A stretch of 64,000 nucleotides of DNA from NCBI RefSeq assembly GCF_025717515.1, contig NZ_JAJIRN010000009.1, positions 186,001 through 250,000 on the forward strand. Direction: 5' to 3'. Within the stretch, counting starts at the first letter, position 1, and the number at the start of each line of letters is the position of its first letter. Source of the stretch: Roseateles oligotrophus (lineage in GTDB: Bacteria; Pseudomonadota; Gammaproteobacteria; Burkholderiales; Burkholderiaceae_C). Made by a program: the position numbers and the translations under genes. Under the pieces are notes generated by a model. The model did no database searches. It was not told the origin of the DNA and saw only the letters and a list, made by a program, of their open reading frames with translations. Below are positions 39,997-50,292 of this stretch, piece after piece.

Positions 39997-41082
39997 TTAA
40001 GCGACGGGCAGGCAGAGCCGGCGGAGCGCGTCGGCGATGCGCTGCGACACCTCGCCACGGTAGGCGCCCGATGAAATATGGATGTGAATCATCTCCGGTT
40101 CGCAGGTGCGGCCATCGGTCAGCGGCGGCGAGACTTCGGTCGGATAGTCCGCAGCGGCCGGATCATGGAAATGGTCACGGTTGGTTTGCGTCGGCCGGCC
40201 GTCTTCGCCAAAACGCAGGTCCAGCAAATGCATTTGCGACGGTCGCTGCGCCGCCAGCTGGCGGTAGCCCTCGATCACCTCGCGATGTGCCGGCAAAGCC
40301 TCGTCCCACCAATGCGTGGCCAGCACATTGATCCAGGCGACTTCGGTCCAATTGCGGCCCAGGAATTGCGACTCGCGGTCGGCCAGCTCGCTGCCGAGGC
40401 GATCGACCATAGCCGCAAAATTGACGCCATGCTCGCTGGCATGAGGATCGCCGGCATGCGCGTCGGATTCGCCTTGTATCCACACAAAGCCGAGCAGGCG
40501 ATTGGCGGAATTGGCCTGCAGCGCAAAGCGGGTGCGGTCACGCAGATCGAGGTAGAGCGGGGCGTCCGCGCCGGCCCAGGCCATCGCGCCGTTGGCATTC
40601 GAGTCCGCAGCGCCGGGGTAGTTGCAGACCGAGCGGCCGATGCTGGCACCGGGCTGATCCAGCGGCCCGCATTGCTCCGCTGGCGTGTAGCGGCCCGGAT
40701 CGCCGTAGCTCATACCGGCCCCGCCATGGGCCTGAGGCATCAGCAGAATGCCGGCGTCTTCGGGCAAGAACGGCAGCAGCCGGCGCGCGATGAATACACC
40801 CGGCCCGACCGTGCCCGAGCGGCTCAGCTCAGGGTTGCCGCGCAGATTCGAGAAGCGCATGTCCTTGAGATCGTCGAGCTGATGGCTGGCATCGACGATC
40901 TTGTTCCAGCGATCTTCATAAACGCCATCCGGGCGCATGCCGCGGTAGCGGCCCAGTTGCTGGATGCGCGGCGAGGGCTGCATGTCCTCGCGCAGCGGCA
41001 AGGCCTCGCCGAAGCCCTGGGCATTGGATTGCCCCGCGATGACCAGCACATACCAATGGCTGACAGGTTTGGATTCGTTCAT
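39997..41082 (-). CDS. nanS: NanS-like sialate O-acetylesterase (SGNH/DUF303)
   Basis: A 361-residue SGNH-type esterase. The nucleophile serine lies in VIAGQSNAQGFGEALPL, followed by RIQQLGRYRG, WIQGESDAHAG (block with the conserved WxQGE), and MIHIHISSGAYRGEVSQRI carrying the catalytic histidine region, matching NanS, which removes 9-O-acetyl groups from sialic acid. No signal peptide is visible, implying a cytoplasmic enzyme acting after import. The start at 41082 is chosen for AAAGGAG six bases upstream and for its 4-base overlap with the nanK stop; an upstream ATG at 41100 is less likely. It is the last gene of the operon and converges on nanM. Confidence 0.88.
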   Translation of the reverse strand: MNESKPVSHWYVLVIAGQSNAQGFGEALPLREDMQPSPRIQQLGRYRGMRPDGVYEDRWNKIVDASHQLDDLKDMRFSNLRGNPELSRSGTVGPGVFIARRLLPFLPEDAGILLMPQAHGGAGMSYGDPGRYTPAEQCGPLDQPGASIGRSVCNYPGAADSNANGAMAWAGADAPLYLDLRDRTRFALQANSANRLLGFVWIQGESDAHAGDPHASEHGVNFAAMVDRLGSELADRESQFLGRNWTEVAWINVLATHWWDEALPAHREVIEGYRQLAAQRPSQMHLLDLRFGEDGRPTQTNRDHFHDPAAADYPTEVSPPLTDGRTCEPEMIHIHISSGAYRGEVSQRIADALRRLCLPVA

Positions 41083-41966
41083 GGCTGCTCCTTTGCCCAT
41101 GCAACAACGCCGGCCAGGCCGGCATCGCCGCCCAGGCGCGCGGCCGTGAGCTTCGGAGAATTGCGCACCGGCAGCTGCGCCAGCGCGCGCTGGATGCGAT
41201 CGAGCATGCCTTCGGCGAGGCCGACGCTGCCGCCTATCACCACTTCAGACAAGTCCAGAATCATGTAAAAGCCTGCGATGGCCTCGGCCACAGCGCAGGC
41301 GGCATTGGCGATGATGGCCTCGGCCTTGGCATCGCCCTGGGCCGCCATGGCGAAGAGCTCGGCGCTGTTCAAGGCCCGACCGTAGATCGCCGTGGCTTGG
41401 CGGGCCAAGGCGCTGCCCGAAGCGACCATCTCCAGGCAGCCCTTGCGGCCACAGCCGCAGCAATTCTGGTGGTCCGCCGGGGCCAGGCGAACGCCGGCAT
41501 GTCCGACATGCCCGGCCACCCCATGCGGGCCCAATCGCAGCTGGCCGTCCAGCACCATGCCACCGCCGACGCCGGTGGACAGGGTGATGAAGAGCAGATT
41601 GGCCGGGCCATCCTGCGGCCGGTCTTGTTGGCGCACCAGGTACTCGCCCCAGGCGGCGGCTTGGCCGTCATTGATCAAGGCCACAGGGCAGTCAAACAGC
41701 GAGCGCAGCATATCGCCAAGTGCGAAGCCGTCCCAGAAGGGAATGATGTCCAGGTTGACCGAACGCACGCGGCCGGCGTCGATATAGCCGGTGGTCGCGA
41801 CGGCAACGCTGTCGGGCGCGGGCCAGGCTTGCAGGAGACTTTCGATGGCGAGGCGGAAGCCAGCCTCTTCATAGGCCATCGGGCATTGACGACGCTCGAC
41901 AATGACACTGTTTTCAACGCGGGCGGCGGCGATCTTGGTCCCGCCTATGTCTATCGCAAGCAGCAT
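41079..41966 (-). CDS. nanK: N-acetylmannosamine kinase (ROK family)
   Basis: A 295-residue ROK-family sugar kinase that phosphorylates ManNAc at carbon 6. The phosphate loop is LLAIDIGGTKIAAA, the catalytic base is the Asp of LINDGQAAAWGE, STGVGGGMVLDG follows, and the zinc-binding cysteine cluster reads NCCGCGRKGCLE with GHVGHAGV upstream providing the histidine. No DNA-binding domain precedes it, so it is a kinase and not a NagC-type repressor. It sits between nanE (3 bases upstream) and nanS (4-base overlap), which supports the ManNAc substrate. Confidence 0.94.
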   Translation of the reverse strand: MLLAIDIGGTKIAAARVENSVIVERRQCPMAYEEAGFRLAIESLLQAWPAPDSVAVATTGYIDAGRVRSVNLDIIPFWDGFALGDMLRSLFDCPVALINDGQAAAWGEYLVRQQDRPQDGPANLLFITLSTGVGGGMVLDGQLRLGPHGVAGHVGHAGVRLAPADHQNCCGCGRKGCLEMVASGSALARQATAIYGRALNSAELFAMAAQGDAKAEAIIANAACAVAEAIAGFYMILDLSEVVIGGSVGLAEGMLDRIQRALAQLPVRNSPKLTAARLGGDAGLAGVVAWAKEQP

Positions 41967-41969
41967 CGC

Positions 41970-42659
41970 TCAGGCTTTCCCGGCAGTGGCCTGCTGCATG
42001 GCAGCGATGAACCATTCGGTGATGTGTTCGATGCGTGTGATGGCCGAACCCACCGTGACCGTGTAGGCCCCCGCGCTCAAGGCCGCGGCGGCATCGCTGG
42101 CCGTGCGCATGCGGCCCTCGGCCACCACCAGGGCACCAGCTTTTGCGAGCCTTGTCACCAGGCCCAGGTTGGGGCCGTCGGCCGGCACATCGGCTGTCTC
42201 TTCGGTGTAGCCAGAGAGCGTGGTGCCGATCAGCTCGCAGCCCAGGGCCTGGGCGGCCAGGCCATCCTCCAGCGTCGAGCAGTCGGCCATCGCCATGCGG
42301 CCGGCGGCATGAACGGCCTTGAGCAAATCGGCCATCGGCACCGGGCGCTTGCGCTGCGTGCCGTCAAAGGCGACGACGGCGGCACCGGCATCGATCAAAT
42401 CCTGCACGTCTTGCAGGTAGGGGGTGATGCGCACCGGGCTGTCGGCCAGATCGCGCTTGACGATGCCGATCACGGGTGTGCCTGGCCATGCATCGACCAC
42501 GGCGCGCACATTGCCGGCACCCTCGATGCGCAGCGCGCGCGCACCGGCGGCCACTGCGGCACCGGCCATCGCGACGATGATGTCCTGACGGTCCATGGGG
42601 CTACCAGGCACCGGTTGGCAGGAGACCACGAGCTGGTTCTTCAGTTGTTCGAGCTTCAT
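41970..42659 (-). CDS. nanE: N-acetylmannosamine-6-phosphate 2-epimerase
   Basis: A 229-residue TIM-barrel epimerase that converts ManNAc-6-phosphate to GlcNAc-6-phosphate. Family features are LVVSCQPVPGSPMD at the N-terminus, ALRIEGAGNVRAV, VIGIVKRDL, ITPYL, VVAFDGTQRKRP, MADCSTLEDG, GTTLSGYT and VVAEGRM. The catalytic lysine lies in GIVKRD. The ATG at 42659 overlaps the stop of the upstream ABC ATPase gene (ATGA); frame-open codons further upstream fall inside that gene. Confidence 0.96.
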   Translation of the reverse strand: MKLEQLKNQLVVSCQPVPGSPMDRQDIIVAMAGAAVAAGARALRIEGAGNVRAVVDAWPGTPVIGIVKRDLADSPVRITPYLQDVQDLIDAGAAVVAFDGTQRKRPVPMADLLKAVHAAGRMAMADCSTLEDGLAAQALGCELIGTTLSGYTEETADVPADGPNLGLVTRLAKAGALVVAEGRMRTASDAAAALSAGAYTVTVGSAITRIEHITEWFIAAMQQATAGKA

Positions 42660-43647
42660 TGTTTTCTCGGATAAAGCAAGCAGGCCACGCCATGCCCCGG
42701 TGCCTGGGTTTGCAACTCGGGCACCCGGGTCTTGCATTCGGGCAGGGTCTTGGGGCAGCGGGTATGGAAGACGCAGCCGGCGGGCGGCTTCAGCGGACTG
42801 GGGATCTCGCCGCTCAGCGGCTCCTCGTCCGAGAAACCGGCCTCGGTGTCCACCGTGGGCGAACTCTTCCAAAGCGCCTGGGTATAGGGATGCAGGCCGC
42901 CCCGATTGATGAGCTCGCGCGGCGCGTCTTCCATCAGCCGGCCGAGATAGAGCACCAGCACGCGGTCGCACATCGCCTCCACCATCGGCAGATCGTGCGA
43001 GATGAAGATGATGGACAGCTGGAGCTGCTTCTGCAGGTCCAGCAGCAGATTGATGATTTGCGCCTTCACCGAGGCATCCAGCGCCGCCACCGCCTCGTCG
43101 GCGATCAGCACCTTGGGCTTGAGCGCCAGCGCACGTGCAATCACCACGCGCTGCTTCTGGCCGCCCGACAACTCATGCGGATAGCGCTGCAGCACCGTGG
43201 CCGGCAGACCCACAATCTGCAGCAGCTGGGCGATCTCCTGCTGCTGCTCGGCGGCCTTGCCGCGCTTGTGCAGCACAAAGGGCTCGCGCAGGCACTGCGC
43301 TATCGTGAATCGCGGGTTGAGGCTGGCGTTGGGATCCTGGAACACCATCTGCAGATCGCAGCGCAGTTGCTTGAGGGCGCTGCCCCGGTAGTCCTGCAGC
43401 AGCTTGCCTTCGTAGCGGATCGCGCCGCTGCTGGGTTCCAGCAGCCGCATCGCCAGCTTGCCCAGCGTGGACTTGCCGCTGCCCGATTCGCCGACGATGC
43501 CGAGTATCTCGCCGCGTCTGAGATCGAAGGACACATCCTGCAAGGCATGCAGCGGCAGCGACTTGCCGAACAGGCCGAGGCGGGTGTCGAACTGGATGCC
43601 GGCCTGCTCGAAGCTCAGAACGGCATCGGGGGAATTGTTGCTGCTGC

Positions 43648-43651
<4 letters not shown>
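42656..43651 (-). CDS. Peptide/nickel-type ABC transporter ATP-binding protein (OppF/DppF-like)
   Basis: A 331-residue nucleotide-binding subunit with Walker A GESGSGKST, signature LSGGQKQRVVIARAL and Walker B VLIADEAVAALD. The C-terminal oligopeptide-transporter extension has GCVFHTRCP and KTLPECK, typical of the OppDF C-terminal domain with its cysteine cluster. The GTG at 43651 is the preferred start because it overlaps the stop of the preceding ATPase (GTGA); an open frame runs further upstream only inside that gene. In this operon the complex most likely imports sialic acid. Confidence 0.93.
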
Positions 43652-44664
<1,013 letters not shown>

Positions 44665-44687
44665 GATCTTTGTCTGCGCCCGCCGCT

Positions 44688-45614
44688 TCAGCTCTTGAGC
44701 AGGCCGGTGGCACCGAGGATGGCCTTGATGCGGGCCACTTTTTCGTCCGACAACACCTTGTTGGGGCGGCTCATGTGACGGTTCTCGATGATGCCCAGCA
44801 GCTGCATCGCGGTCTTGAAACCGCCGACGCCCGAGGCGTTGGGGCTGGTGTCGGGCACGCCTTGGAAGACGATCTGGAACAGCTCGATGAGGCGCTCCTG
44901 CTCCTTGCGGGCGGCCACCCAGTCACCCCGCTTGGCGGCCTCGTAGAGGCGCACATAACCAGCCGGGTCGACGTTGCCCAGGCCGGGCACGCAGCCGTGG
45001 GCTCCGCCCAGCAGCGCGCCATCGACCATGATCTCGGAGCCGGTGAGGATGGAGAAATCGTCATTGCCGCCGAAGTCGCGCATCACCATGCGCATATTGC
45101 CGTCGTCGCCGCTGCTGTCCTTGAGGGCGCAGATCACACCCTTGTCGTACAGCGCGCGCAGTGTCGGGCGCTCCAACTTGATGTGCACGCAGACCGGCAG
45201 GTCGTAGGCCAGGATGGGCAGATCGACGGCGTCGCGGATCATCGTGAAGTGATCGATGGTCTCGGCCTGGCTGGTGCGGGTGTAGAACGGTGCGGTCACC
45301 ACCAGGCCTTGCATGCCGGCATCGCGGGCCTGCTTGGCGTGTTCGATCACGCGGTCGGTGGTGGGGTCCATGGTGCCGGCGACCATGGGCACGCGGCCGT
45401 TGTTCTCTTCGGCCACGGTGGCCAGCACGTCGGCGCGCTGCGACGCATTCAGGAACACGCATTCGCTGGTCGAGCCGAGCACGAACAGGCCATGCACGCC
45501 GCCGTCTATCAGGTGGCGCACGACCTTGCGCAGGCTGGGCTTGTCGACTTTGAAGTCGTGGGTCAGCGGCGTGACGACGGGGGGAACGATGCCGTGAAGT
45601 TTGAAAGAGGACAT
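44688..45614 (-). CDS. nanA: N-acetylneuraminate lyase-type DapA/NanA family aldolase
   Basis: A 308-residue class I aldolase of the DapA/NanA superfamily. Visible are GSTSECVFLNASQRADVL (the GxTxE loop), PFYTRTSQAE, YDLPVCVHIKL, and VICALKDSSGD with the Schiff-base lysine. By sequence alone it could be another member of the family, since the tyrosine loop differs from the classical YNIP of NanA. The location between sialic acid genes nanE, nanK, nanM and nanS makes Neu5Ac cleavage to ManNAc and pyruvate by far the best assignment. The start MSSFKLHG at 45614 matches family length; a longer frame upstream overlaps the permease gene. Confidence 0.85.
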   Translation of the reverse strand: MSSFKLHGIVPPVVTPLTHDFKVDKPSLRKVVRHLIDGGVHGLFVLGSTSECVFLNASQRADVLATVAEENNGRVPMVAGTMDPTTDRVIEHAKQARDAGMQGLVVTAPFYTRTSQAETIDHFTMIRDAVDLPILAYDLPVCVHIKLERPTLRALYDKGVICALKDSSGDDGNMRMVMRDFGGNDDFSILTGSEIMVDGALLGGAHGCVPGLGNVDPAGYVRLYEAAKRGDWVAARKEQERLIELFQIVFQGVPDTSPNASGVGGFKTAMQLLGIIENRHMSRPNKVLSDEKVARIKAILGATGLLKS

Positions 45615-45621
45615 GGGAGGG

Positions 45622-46491
45622 TCATTCCTTGATGGTTTTGGGGTCGAAAGCTTGGCGCAGCCCATCGCCAATAAAGTTCACGCAGAGGGCTGTGGTGATG
45701 ATGAAGATGCCCGAGGGCAGCCAGATCCAGGGGTATTGCTTGAGGACGGAGCTCTCGCGCGCGATGCTGATCAGGCTGCCCCAGCTAGCATCTGGCTGCT
45801 GCACGCCCAGGCCGAGAAAGCTCAGGCCCGCCTCGGCCATGATGGCCGAGACGAAACCCAGCGAGGAGAAGACCACCAGCACGTCGGTGGTGTTGGGCAG
45901 CAGATGCTTGAAGAGGATGTAGCCGTGCCCGGCTCCCAGGGTCTTGGCAGCGGCGACGAACTCCATCTCGCGCACGCTCAGAATGCGCGCCCGCACCAGG
46001 CGGCACACCAGCGGCCATGACAGCAGGCCAATGATGAAGATGGTCTTGGCCGTGCCCGACCCGATCACGGCGGCCAGCGTCATCAGCACGATGATGGGCG
46101 GGAAGGTCATCACCAGGTCGACGAAGCGCATGATCAGCTTGTCGACCCAGCCGCCGAAATAGCCGGCGACGCCACCGAGCAAGGTGCCGATGACGAGCGC
46201 CAGCAGCACGCTGCAGGCACCCACCAGCAGCGAGATCTGGCCCGCCGCCATGGTGCGCGCCAGCATGTCGCGCCCAATCTGATCGGTGCCCAGCCAATGC
46301 TGGGATGAGGGCGGCAGCCGCACCGAATCCAGGTCGATTGCATTCGGGTCGAAGGCAAAGATCAGCCGCGAGAACAGGCAAGCCAGCGTGATCAGCGTGA
46401 AGACGCCCAGGCCCAGCATCGCGAGCTTGTTCGCCTTGAATTTGCGCCACTTGGCGGACGTCAAACTGGAGGAGTTCATGTGCATGTTCAT
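45622..46491 (-). CDS. ABC transporter permease (DppC-like)
   Basis: A 289-residue permease with six membrane helices. The N-terminal cytoplasmic stretch KWRKFKANKLAMLGLGVF and the segment WLGTDQIGRDMLARTMAAGQISLLVG are hallmarks of the DppC/OppC family, and the EAA-type coupling loop is EMEFVAAAKTLGAGHGYILFKHLLPNT. QQPDASWGSLI near the end is also conserved. It pairs with the DppB-like permease 19 bases upstream; nanA starts 7 bases downstream. Confidence 0.93.
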   Translation of the reverse strand: MNMHMNSSSLTSAKWRKFKANKLAMLGLGVFTLITLACLFSRLIFAFDPNAIDLDSVRLPPSSQHWLGTDQIGRDMLARTMAAGQISLLVGACSVLLALVIGTLLGGVAGYFGGWVDKLIMRFVDLVMTFPPIIVLMTLAAVIGSGTAKTIFIIGLLSWPLVCRLVRARILSVREMEFVAAAKTLGAGHGYILFKHLLPNTTDVLVVFSSLGFVSAIMAEAGLSFLGLGVQQPDASWGSLISIARESSVLKQYPWIWLPSGIFIITTALCVNFIGDGLRQAFDPKTIKE

Positions 46492-46510
46492 GTGGCGGGT
46501 TCGGCTGCGC

Positions 46511-47464
46511 TTACTTCAGCGCAATGCGCGGATCGATCCACGAATAGAGGATGTCGGTCAGCAGGTTCACGAGCAGAATGGCCAGCGCCATGAACAAGGT
46601 GATGCCCATGATCAGCGGGTAGTCGCGGCTCTCGATGCCGTCGAGGAAGAGCGTGCCCATGCCGGGCCAGGAGAACACGGTTTCGACAAAGACCGCGCCG
46701 CCGACCAGCGCGCCGAAGTTGGCACCGATCACGGTGACGATGGGGATCAGGGCATTCGGGAAGGCGTGGCGCAGCATCACCTTGCCGGCGCTCAGCCCCT
46801 TGGAGGAGGCGGTGCGAATGTAGTCTTGGGTCATCACCTCAAGCAGACCGGCCCGGGTGTAGCGCATCAGGATGGCGATGAACTGCACCGACAACACGGC
46901 CGCCGGCAGCGCCAGGTGATAGAGGATGTCGGCGAAGTCCTCACGGCCCGGTGTCGAATAGCCGCCGGCTGGAAACCAGCCCAGCTGCAGCGAAAACAAA
47001 TACATGCCCAGGATGCCGAGCAGGAAGGCCGGGCTGCTGATCGCCATATAGGCGAGGACGGAGAGCCCATGGTCGACGCGCGTGTTGTGGTGTCGCGCGG
47101 AAACGATGCCGAGCAGGATGCCCAACAAGGAGCCGCCCGCCAAGCCGCTGAAGGCGAGCAGCAGCGTCGGCGCGACGCGCTGCTTGATTTCATCCAGAAC
47201 CTTGGCGCCGTCCTTGTAGCGGTAGCCCAGGTCGCCCTGCGCCACCTGCTTCACCCAGATGGCGAAGCGCAGCGGCAACGGCCGATCCAGCCCGAGCTCA
47301 TGCCGCAGCAGCTCTTTCTGCTGATCCGTCAGGGCCTGCGTCGGGGGGACGAAGGCGTCCACCGGGTCGCCGGGTGCCAAGTTGATGAGCATGAACACGA
47401 CCACCAAAATGGCCAGCAGCGTCGGGATATTGATCAGGATGCGGTTCAGGATGTACTTGAGCAT
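46511..47464 (-). CDS. ABC transporter permease (DppB-like)
   Basis: A 317-residue permease. It begins LKYILNRILINIPTLLAILVVVFMLINLAPGDPVD, the DppB/OppB signature start, has a large periplasmic loop with LGLDRPLPLRFAIWVKQVAQGDLGYRY, and carries the coupling loop EVMTQDYIRTASSKGLSAGKVMLRHAFPNALIP. Six helices are evident. With the DppC-like subunit it forms the membrane pore of the peptide/nickel-class transporter in the sialic acid operon. Confidence 0.94.
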   Translation of the reverse strand: MLKYILNRILINIPTLLAILVVVFMLINLAPGDPVDAFVPPTQALTDQQKELLRHELGLDRPLPLRFAIWVKQVAQGDLGYRYKDGAKVLDEIKQRVAPTLLLAFSGLAGGSLLGILLGIVSARHHNTRVDHGLSVLAYMAISSPAFLLGILGMYLFSLQLGWFPAGGYSTPGREDFADILYHLALPAAVLSVQFIAILMRYTRAGLLEVMTQDYIRTASSKGLSAGKVMLRHAFPNALIPIVTVIGANFGALVGGAVFVETVFSWPGMGTLFLDGIESRDYPLIMGITLFMALAILLVNLLTDILYSWIDPRIALK

Positions 47465-47513
47465 TTAAGTCGTGGCGCGGCTTGACGCGGCGCCGTCTCT
47501 TTGACGAAACGTA

Positions 47514-49073
47514 TCAGCGCAATGACCAGGTCTCGGGCAGATCCTGATAGCGGCCGCCGCCCGGCGCCGGTGTCCAGATCACACCCTGAGTGTTGTTCGC
47601 GAAACCGCCGAAGCGGTTGGCCACCCATAGCGGGATCCAAGGCAGTTGCGCGTTCGTGACACGGCACAAATTCTTGTAGATCTCGGTACGTTGTCCCTCG
47701 TCGGACTCGCGCTGGCCCGCCTGGAAGAGCTGGTCGATCTCTGGCGAGTTGACGCGCATGCGGTTGACACCTTTGGGTGGCGCATAGGCCGATGCCAACA
47801 GCGGAGCCAGCGCGCTGGGGTCCGGGCCGTTGCCGCTGCCGGCGAAGACCATGCTGAATTTGCCGGCATCCACCAGGGGGCCGAAGCTGGGTGCGTCGAC
47901 GAAGCGCGGCTTCAAATTGATGCCGACTTGGGCCAGCATGAATTGCAGCGCCGCCACCACATCCTTGGACAGCTGATCGTTGTAATAGGTCAGCAGCTCG
48001 ATCGGCTCGCCTTTGCTGAGCTTGTCCCAGCCGGCCTGCGCGAGCAGGGTGCGCGCCTGGGCGACATTGGTTTCATAGTGATTGATGTCAGCCGGCACGT
48101 ATTTGGGCATTGTCAGCACGCAGTTGCCGAGCGTCGCGCCGCCGCCGTAGAGGCTTTTGACGATGGCCTTGCGATCGATCGCCAGCAGAATGGCCTCGCG
48201 GATGCGCACGTCCTTGAAGCGCGGGTCATTTTTGTTGACGCCGATGTAGTTCAGCACATGCGAGGAGCCGGCCACCACCTTGTAGGCCTGGTTCTTCTCG
48301 TTCTCCCTCACCTGGTCCAGCGTCAGATAGCTGTATTGGATCTCACCCGCCTGCAGCGCGATGGCGGCCGAACTGCCATCCTTGAAGTAGCGATTGATCA
48401 GCTTGTCGAGCTTGGGTTTGCCACGATAGAAGCTCGCATTGGCGGTCAGCTCCACATACTGATCGGGCAGGTATTTGTTCCATTTGTAGGGGCCGGTGCC
48501 GACCGGCGACTTCCACCAATCGGCGCTGCGCAAATCCTTGGCGGCAAGCTTGCCGAGCAGATGCTCGGGCAGGATCATGATGTTGGTGAAAGCATCGGGC
48601 AGCGTGGCGTCGGGGGCGCTCAGCGCCAGTACCACCGTGGCATCGTCTGCGGCCTTGATGTCGGCAACAGCGCCAAGGCGGCTCGCGAAGACGCTCGCCA
48701 TATCGGGGTTCTGGACCATCTCCAGCGTGAACTTCACGTCGCGCGCGCTCAGCGGCTTGCCGTCGTGCCATTTCACGCCCTGGCGCAGCTTGATCGTCAG
48801 GGTCTTGCCGTCGGCGGAATAGTGCCAGCTCTGAGCCAGGTCGCCGGCGACCTTTTGCAGACCCACGTCGTACAGCGTCAGGGTGCTGAAGTACTTGTTG
48901 TAGAAACTGAAGCCGGCCGACGCCGTCAGCGGGTTGAATTTCTGGGCGTTGCCGGCCGGGCCCACGTCGAAGGCGCCGATGAAGGTTGACTCTGCGGCGA
49001 TGCCTGCCGAAGCCGCCGCAGCCAGGCCGATCGCTGCCGCGATCGTCAGGGAATTTCTGCGCTTTCCAAGCAT
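47514..49073 (-). CDS. Family 5 extracellular solute-binding protein
   Basis: A 519-residue periplasmic binding protein of the peptide/nickel class (SBP_bac_5). A signal peptide (about 1-27, ending in AGIAAES) precedes the mature protein. Typical blocks include LAQSWHYSADGKTLTIKLRQGVKWHDGKPLSARDVKFTLEMV, VGTGPYKWNKYLPDQYVEL, and FKDVRIREAILLAIDRKAIVKSLYGG. Family members bind peptides, nickel, opines or sugars. Sialic acid is the likely ligand here, because the only catabolic genes in the operon are for sialic acid and a transporter of this class, SatABCD of Haemophilus ducreyi, is known to import it. Confidence 0.92.
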   Translation of the reverse strand: MLGKRRNSLTIAAAIGLAAAASAGIAAESTFIGAFDVGPAGNAQKFNPLTASAGFSFYNKYFSTLTLYDVGLQKVAGDLAQSWHYSADGKTLTIKLRQGVKWHDGKPLSARDVKFTLEMVQNPDMASVFASRLGAVADIKAADDATVVLALSAPDATLPDAFTNIMILPEHLLGKLAAKDLRSADWWKSPVGTGPYKWNKYLPDQYVELTANASFYRGKPKLDKLINRYFKDGSSAAIALQAGEIQYSYLTLDQVRENEKNQAYKVVAGSSHVLNYIGVNKNDPRFKDVRIREAILLAIDRKAIVKSLYGGGATLGNCVLTMPKYVPADINHYETNVAQARTLLAQAGWDKLSKGEPIELLTYYNDQLSKDVVAALQFMLAQVGINLKPRFVDAPSFGPLVDAGKFSMVFAGSGNGPDPSALAPLLASAYAPPKGVNRMRVNSPEIDQLFQAGQRESDEGQRTEIYKNLCRVTNAQLPWIPLWVANRFGGFANNTQGVIWTPAPGGGRYQDLPETWSLR

Positions 49074-49158
49074 GTCTCTTGCCTACTGTAAGAAATGGCG
49101 AACGAACGGAACCCCCAGACCTGCCTACGCAAGTCTGCTTGTCTCTCGGCTCTTCGGC

Positions 49159-49848
49159 CTAGCTTTTCGGGTAACGCTTCAAGATCGAATCGAAATGCTT
49201 GCGGTGGGCGGAAAGCAGGCCGGCGCCATCTTTCTTTTCCAGCATGTCGACGATTTGCAGGTGATCGAGGGCGGTGGCCTCCATCGCCCAGGGGTCCGTC
49301 GCGGGTTGCGTTGCGGCGTTGTGCATATTGTTGAAGATGCTCCAGAACAGGTCGATCAGCGACAGCAGGAAACTGTTGTTCAGGCTGCGGTACATCTCGA
49401 CATGGAAGGCCCTGTCCTCTTCCTCGAAGGTTTGATGTGCCCGGGCCTTGACCAGCATGGTCTCGGCAAGCGCGCGCATCTTCACAACGCTCTCCGGCGC
49501 GATCTGCTCGATCACTGTGGGAATGGCACCGAGCTCCAGAAAGGTTCGTACATGGAGCAAGTCCTTGACCTGGGCATCGCCTGCCACCAAGGAGTAGGGC
49601 AGGTTTTCGAGAATCGAGTCAAAGGAGAAGGCCTTGACGAAGATGCCTTCGCCATGTCGTGACTGGATTACCCCCAGGGATTCAAGAGCCTTGACAGCCT
49701 CTCTGAGCGACGGCCGGCTGATGCCGAGCTCCTCGGCAAGCCAGCCTTCGGGCGGCAGCCTATCGCCGTCCTTCAAGCCCTTGTTGTCTATGAACTGCTT
49801 GATCTCAATTTGGGCCCGGCGGTAGGCCGGTACGCGATTTGACGACAT
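49159..49848 (-). CDS. GntR-family transcriptional regulator, FCD subfamily
   Basis: A 229-residue regulator. The winged helix-turn-helix is at about residues 8-75 (LPPEGWLAEELGISRPSLREAVKALESLGVIQSRHG split across the motif), followed by the all-helical FCD ligand domain. The metal-binding residues of FCD proteins are visible in DRAFHVEMYRSLNN, ALDHLQIVD and AHRKHF. NanR, the sialic acid repressor of enterobacteria, belongs to this same subfamily, so a NanR-like role is likely. It is the first gene of the operon, 85 bases before the binding-protein gene, and an 18-base palindrome lies about 160 bases upstream of its start. Confidence 0.92.
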   Translation of the reverse strand: MSSNRVPAYRRAQIEIKQFIDNKGLKDGDRLPPEGWLAEELGISRPSLREAVKALESLGVIQSRHGEGIFVKAFSFDSILENLPYSLVAGDAQVKDLLHVRTFLELGAIPTVIEQIAPESVVKMRALAETMLVKARAHQTFEEEDRAFHVEMYRSLNNSFLLSLIDLFWSIFNNMHNAATQPATDPWAMEATALDHLQIVDMLEKKDGAGLLSAHRKHFDSILKRYPKS

Positions 49849-50005
49849 AAGTGAACTCCAGTTGTCTCAACTACTGACTGAATCGGTTCCTCTGACCCGG
49901 CCAAACGGTTGACTCAGCCGATCCTCAGCGTTGGGGAGAGGGTTGCAACAAGCATCACATCTCTGCCCATTGCCGATCTCTCGCTTGATACAGATGGTCG
50001 CTCAG

Positions 50006-50023
50006 ATATCAGATGTCTGATAT
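50006..50023. promoter_or_regulatory. Perfect 18-base palindrome, candidate GntR/FCD operator
   Basis: ATATCAGA-TG-TCTGATAT has perfect 8-base arms around a TG centre. It lies about 158 bases before the gntR start. Two related copies with 14 of 16 matches are found upstream of the TonB receptor gene at 35375-35394 and 35449-35464, the only other places I found it. Autoregulation of gntR together with control of the receptor is the simplest reading. Confidence 0.6.
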
Positions 50024-50031
50024 TAGGGATT

Positions 50032-50292
50032 TCACTTAGTCAAAGCTTCAAGTAAGCGCTGACTGCACAGCCAAACAGGAACATTTTTTCGGTGCCGCTC
50101 CGACAGCGCAGGAAGCCATCGCCTAATGGTCTGCAAAGTCAGCTTTAGGGCAGTGAGGTCGCCTGTTTGGACTGCCCCTTGAAGTCGGTTGCGTGAATTG
50201 ATCGAGCCAAGGCGAATACCCGCAATGGGCACTTTGCTGTCGCCCGTCAATGCCTGCTGTGCGTCCTGAGTTGCCGCAAGCCATCGAGACAT
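50032..50292 (-). CDS. Unrecognised small open frame
   Basis: A possible 86-residue protein, beginning MSRWLAATQDAQQAL and ending LLEALTK. It has no signal peptide, membrane segment or motif I recognise, although the composition is protein-like. It ends 8 bases before the palindromic operator on the gntR side and starts 35 bases after the amn stop. It may be a gene remnant or chance frame. Confidence 0.25.
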   Translation of the reverse strand: MSRWLAATQDAQQALTGDSKVPIAGIRLGSINSRNRLQGAVQTGDLTALKLTLQTIRRWLPALSERHRKNVPVWLCSQRLLEALTK

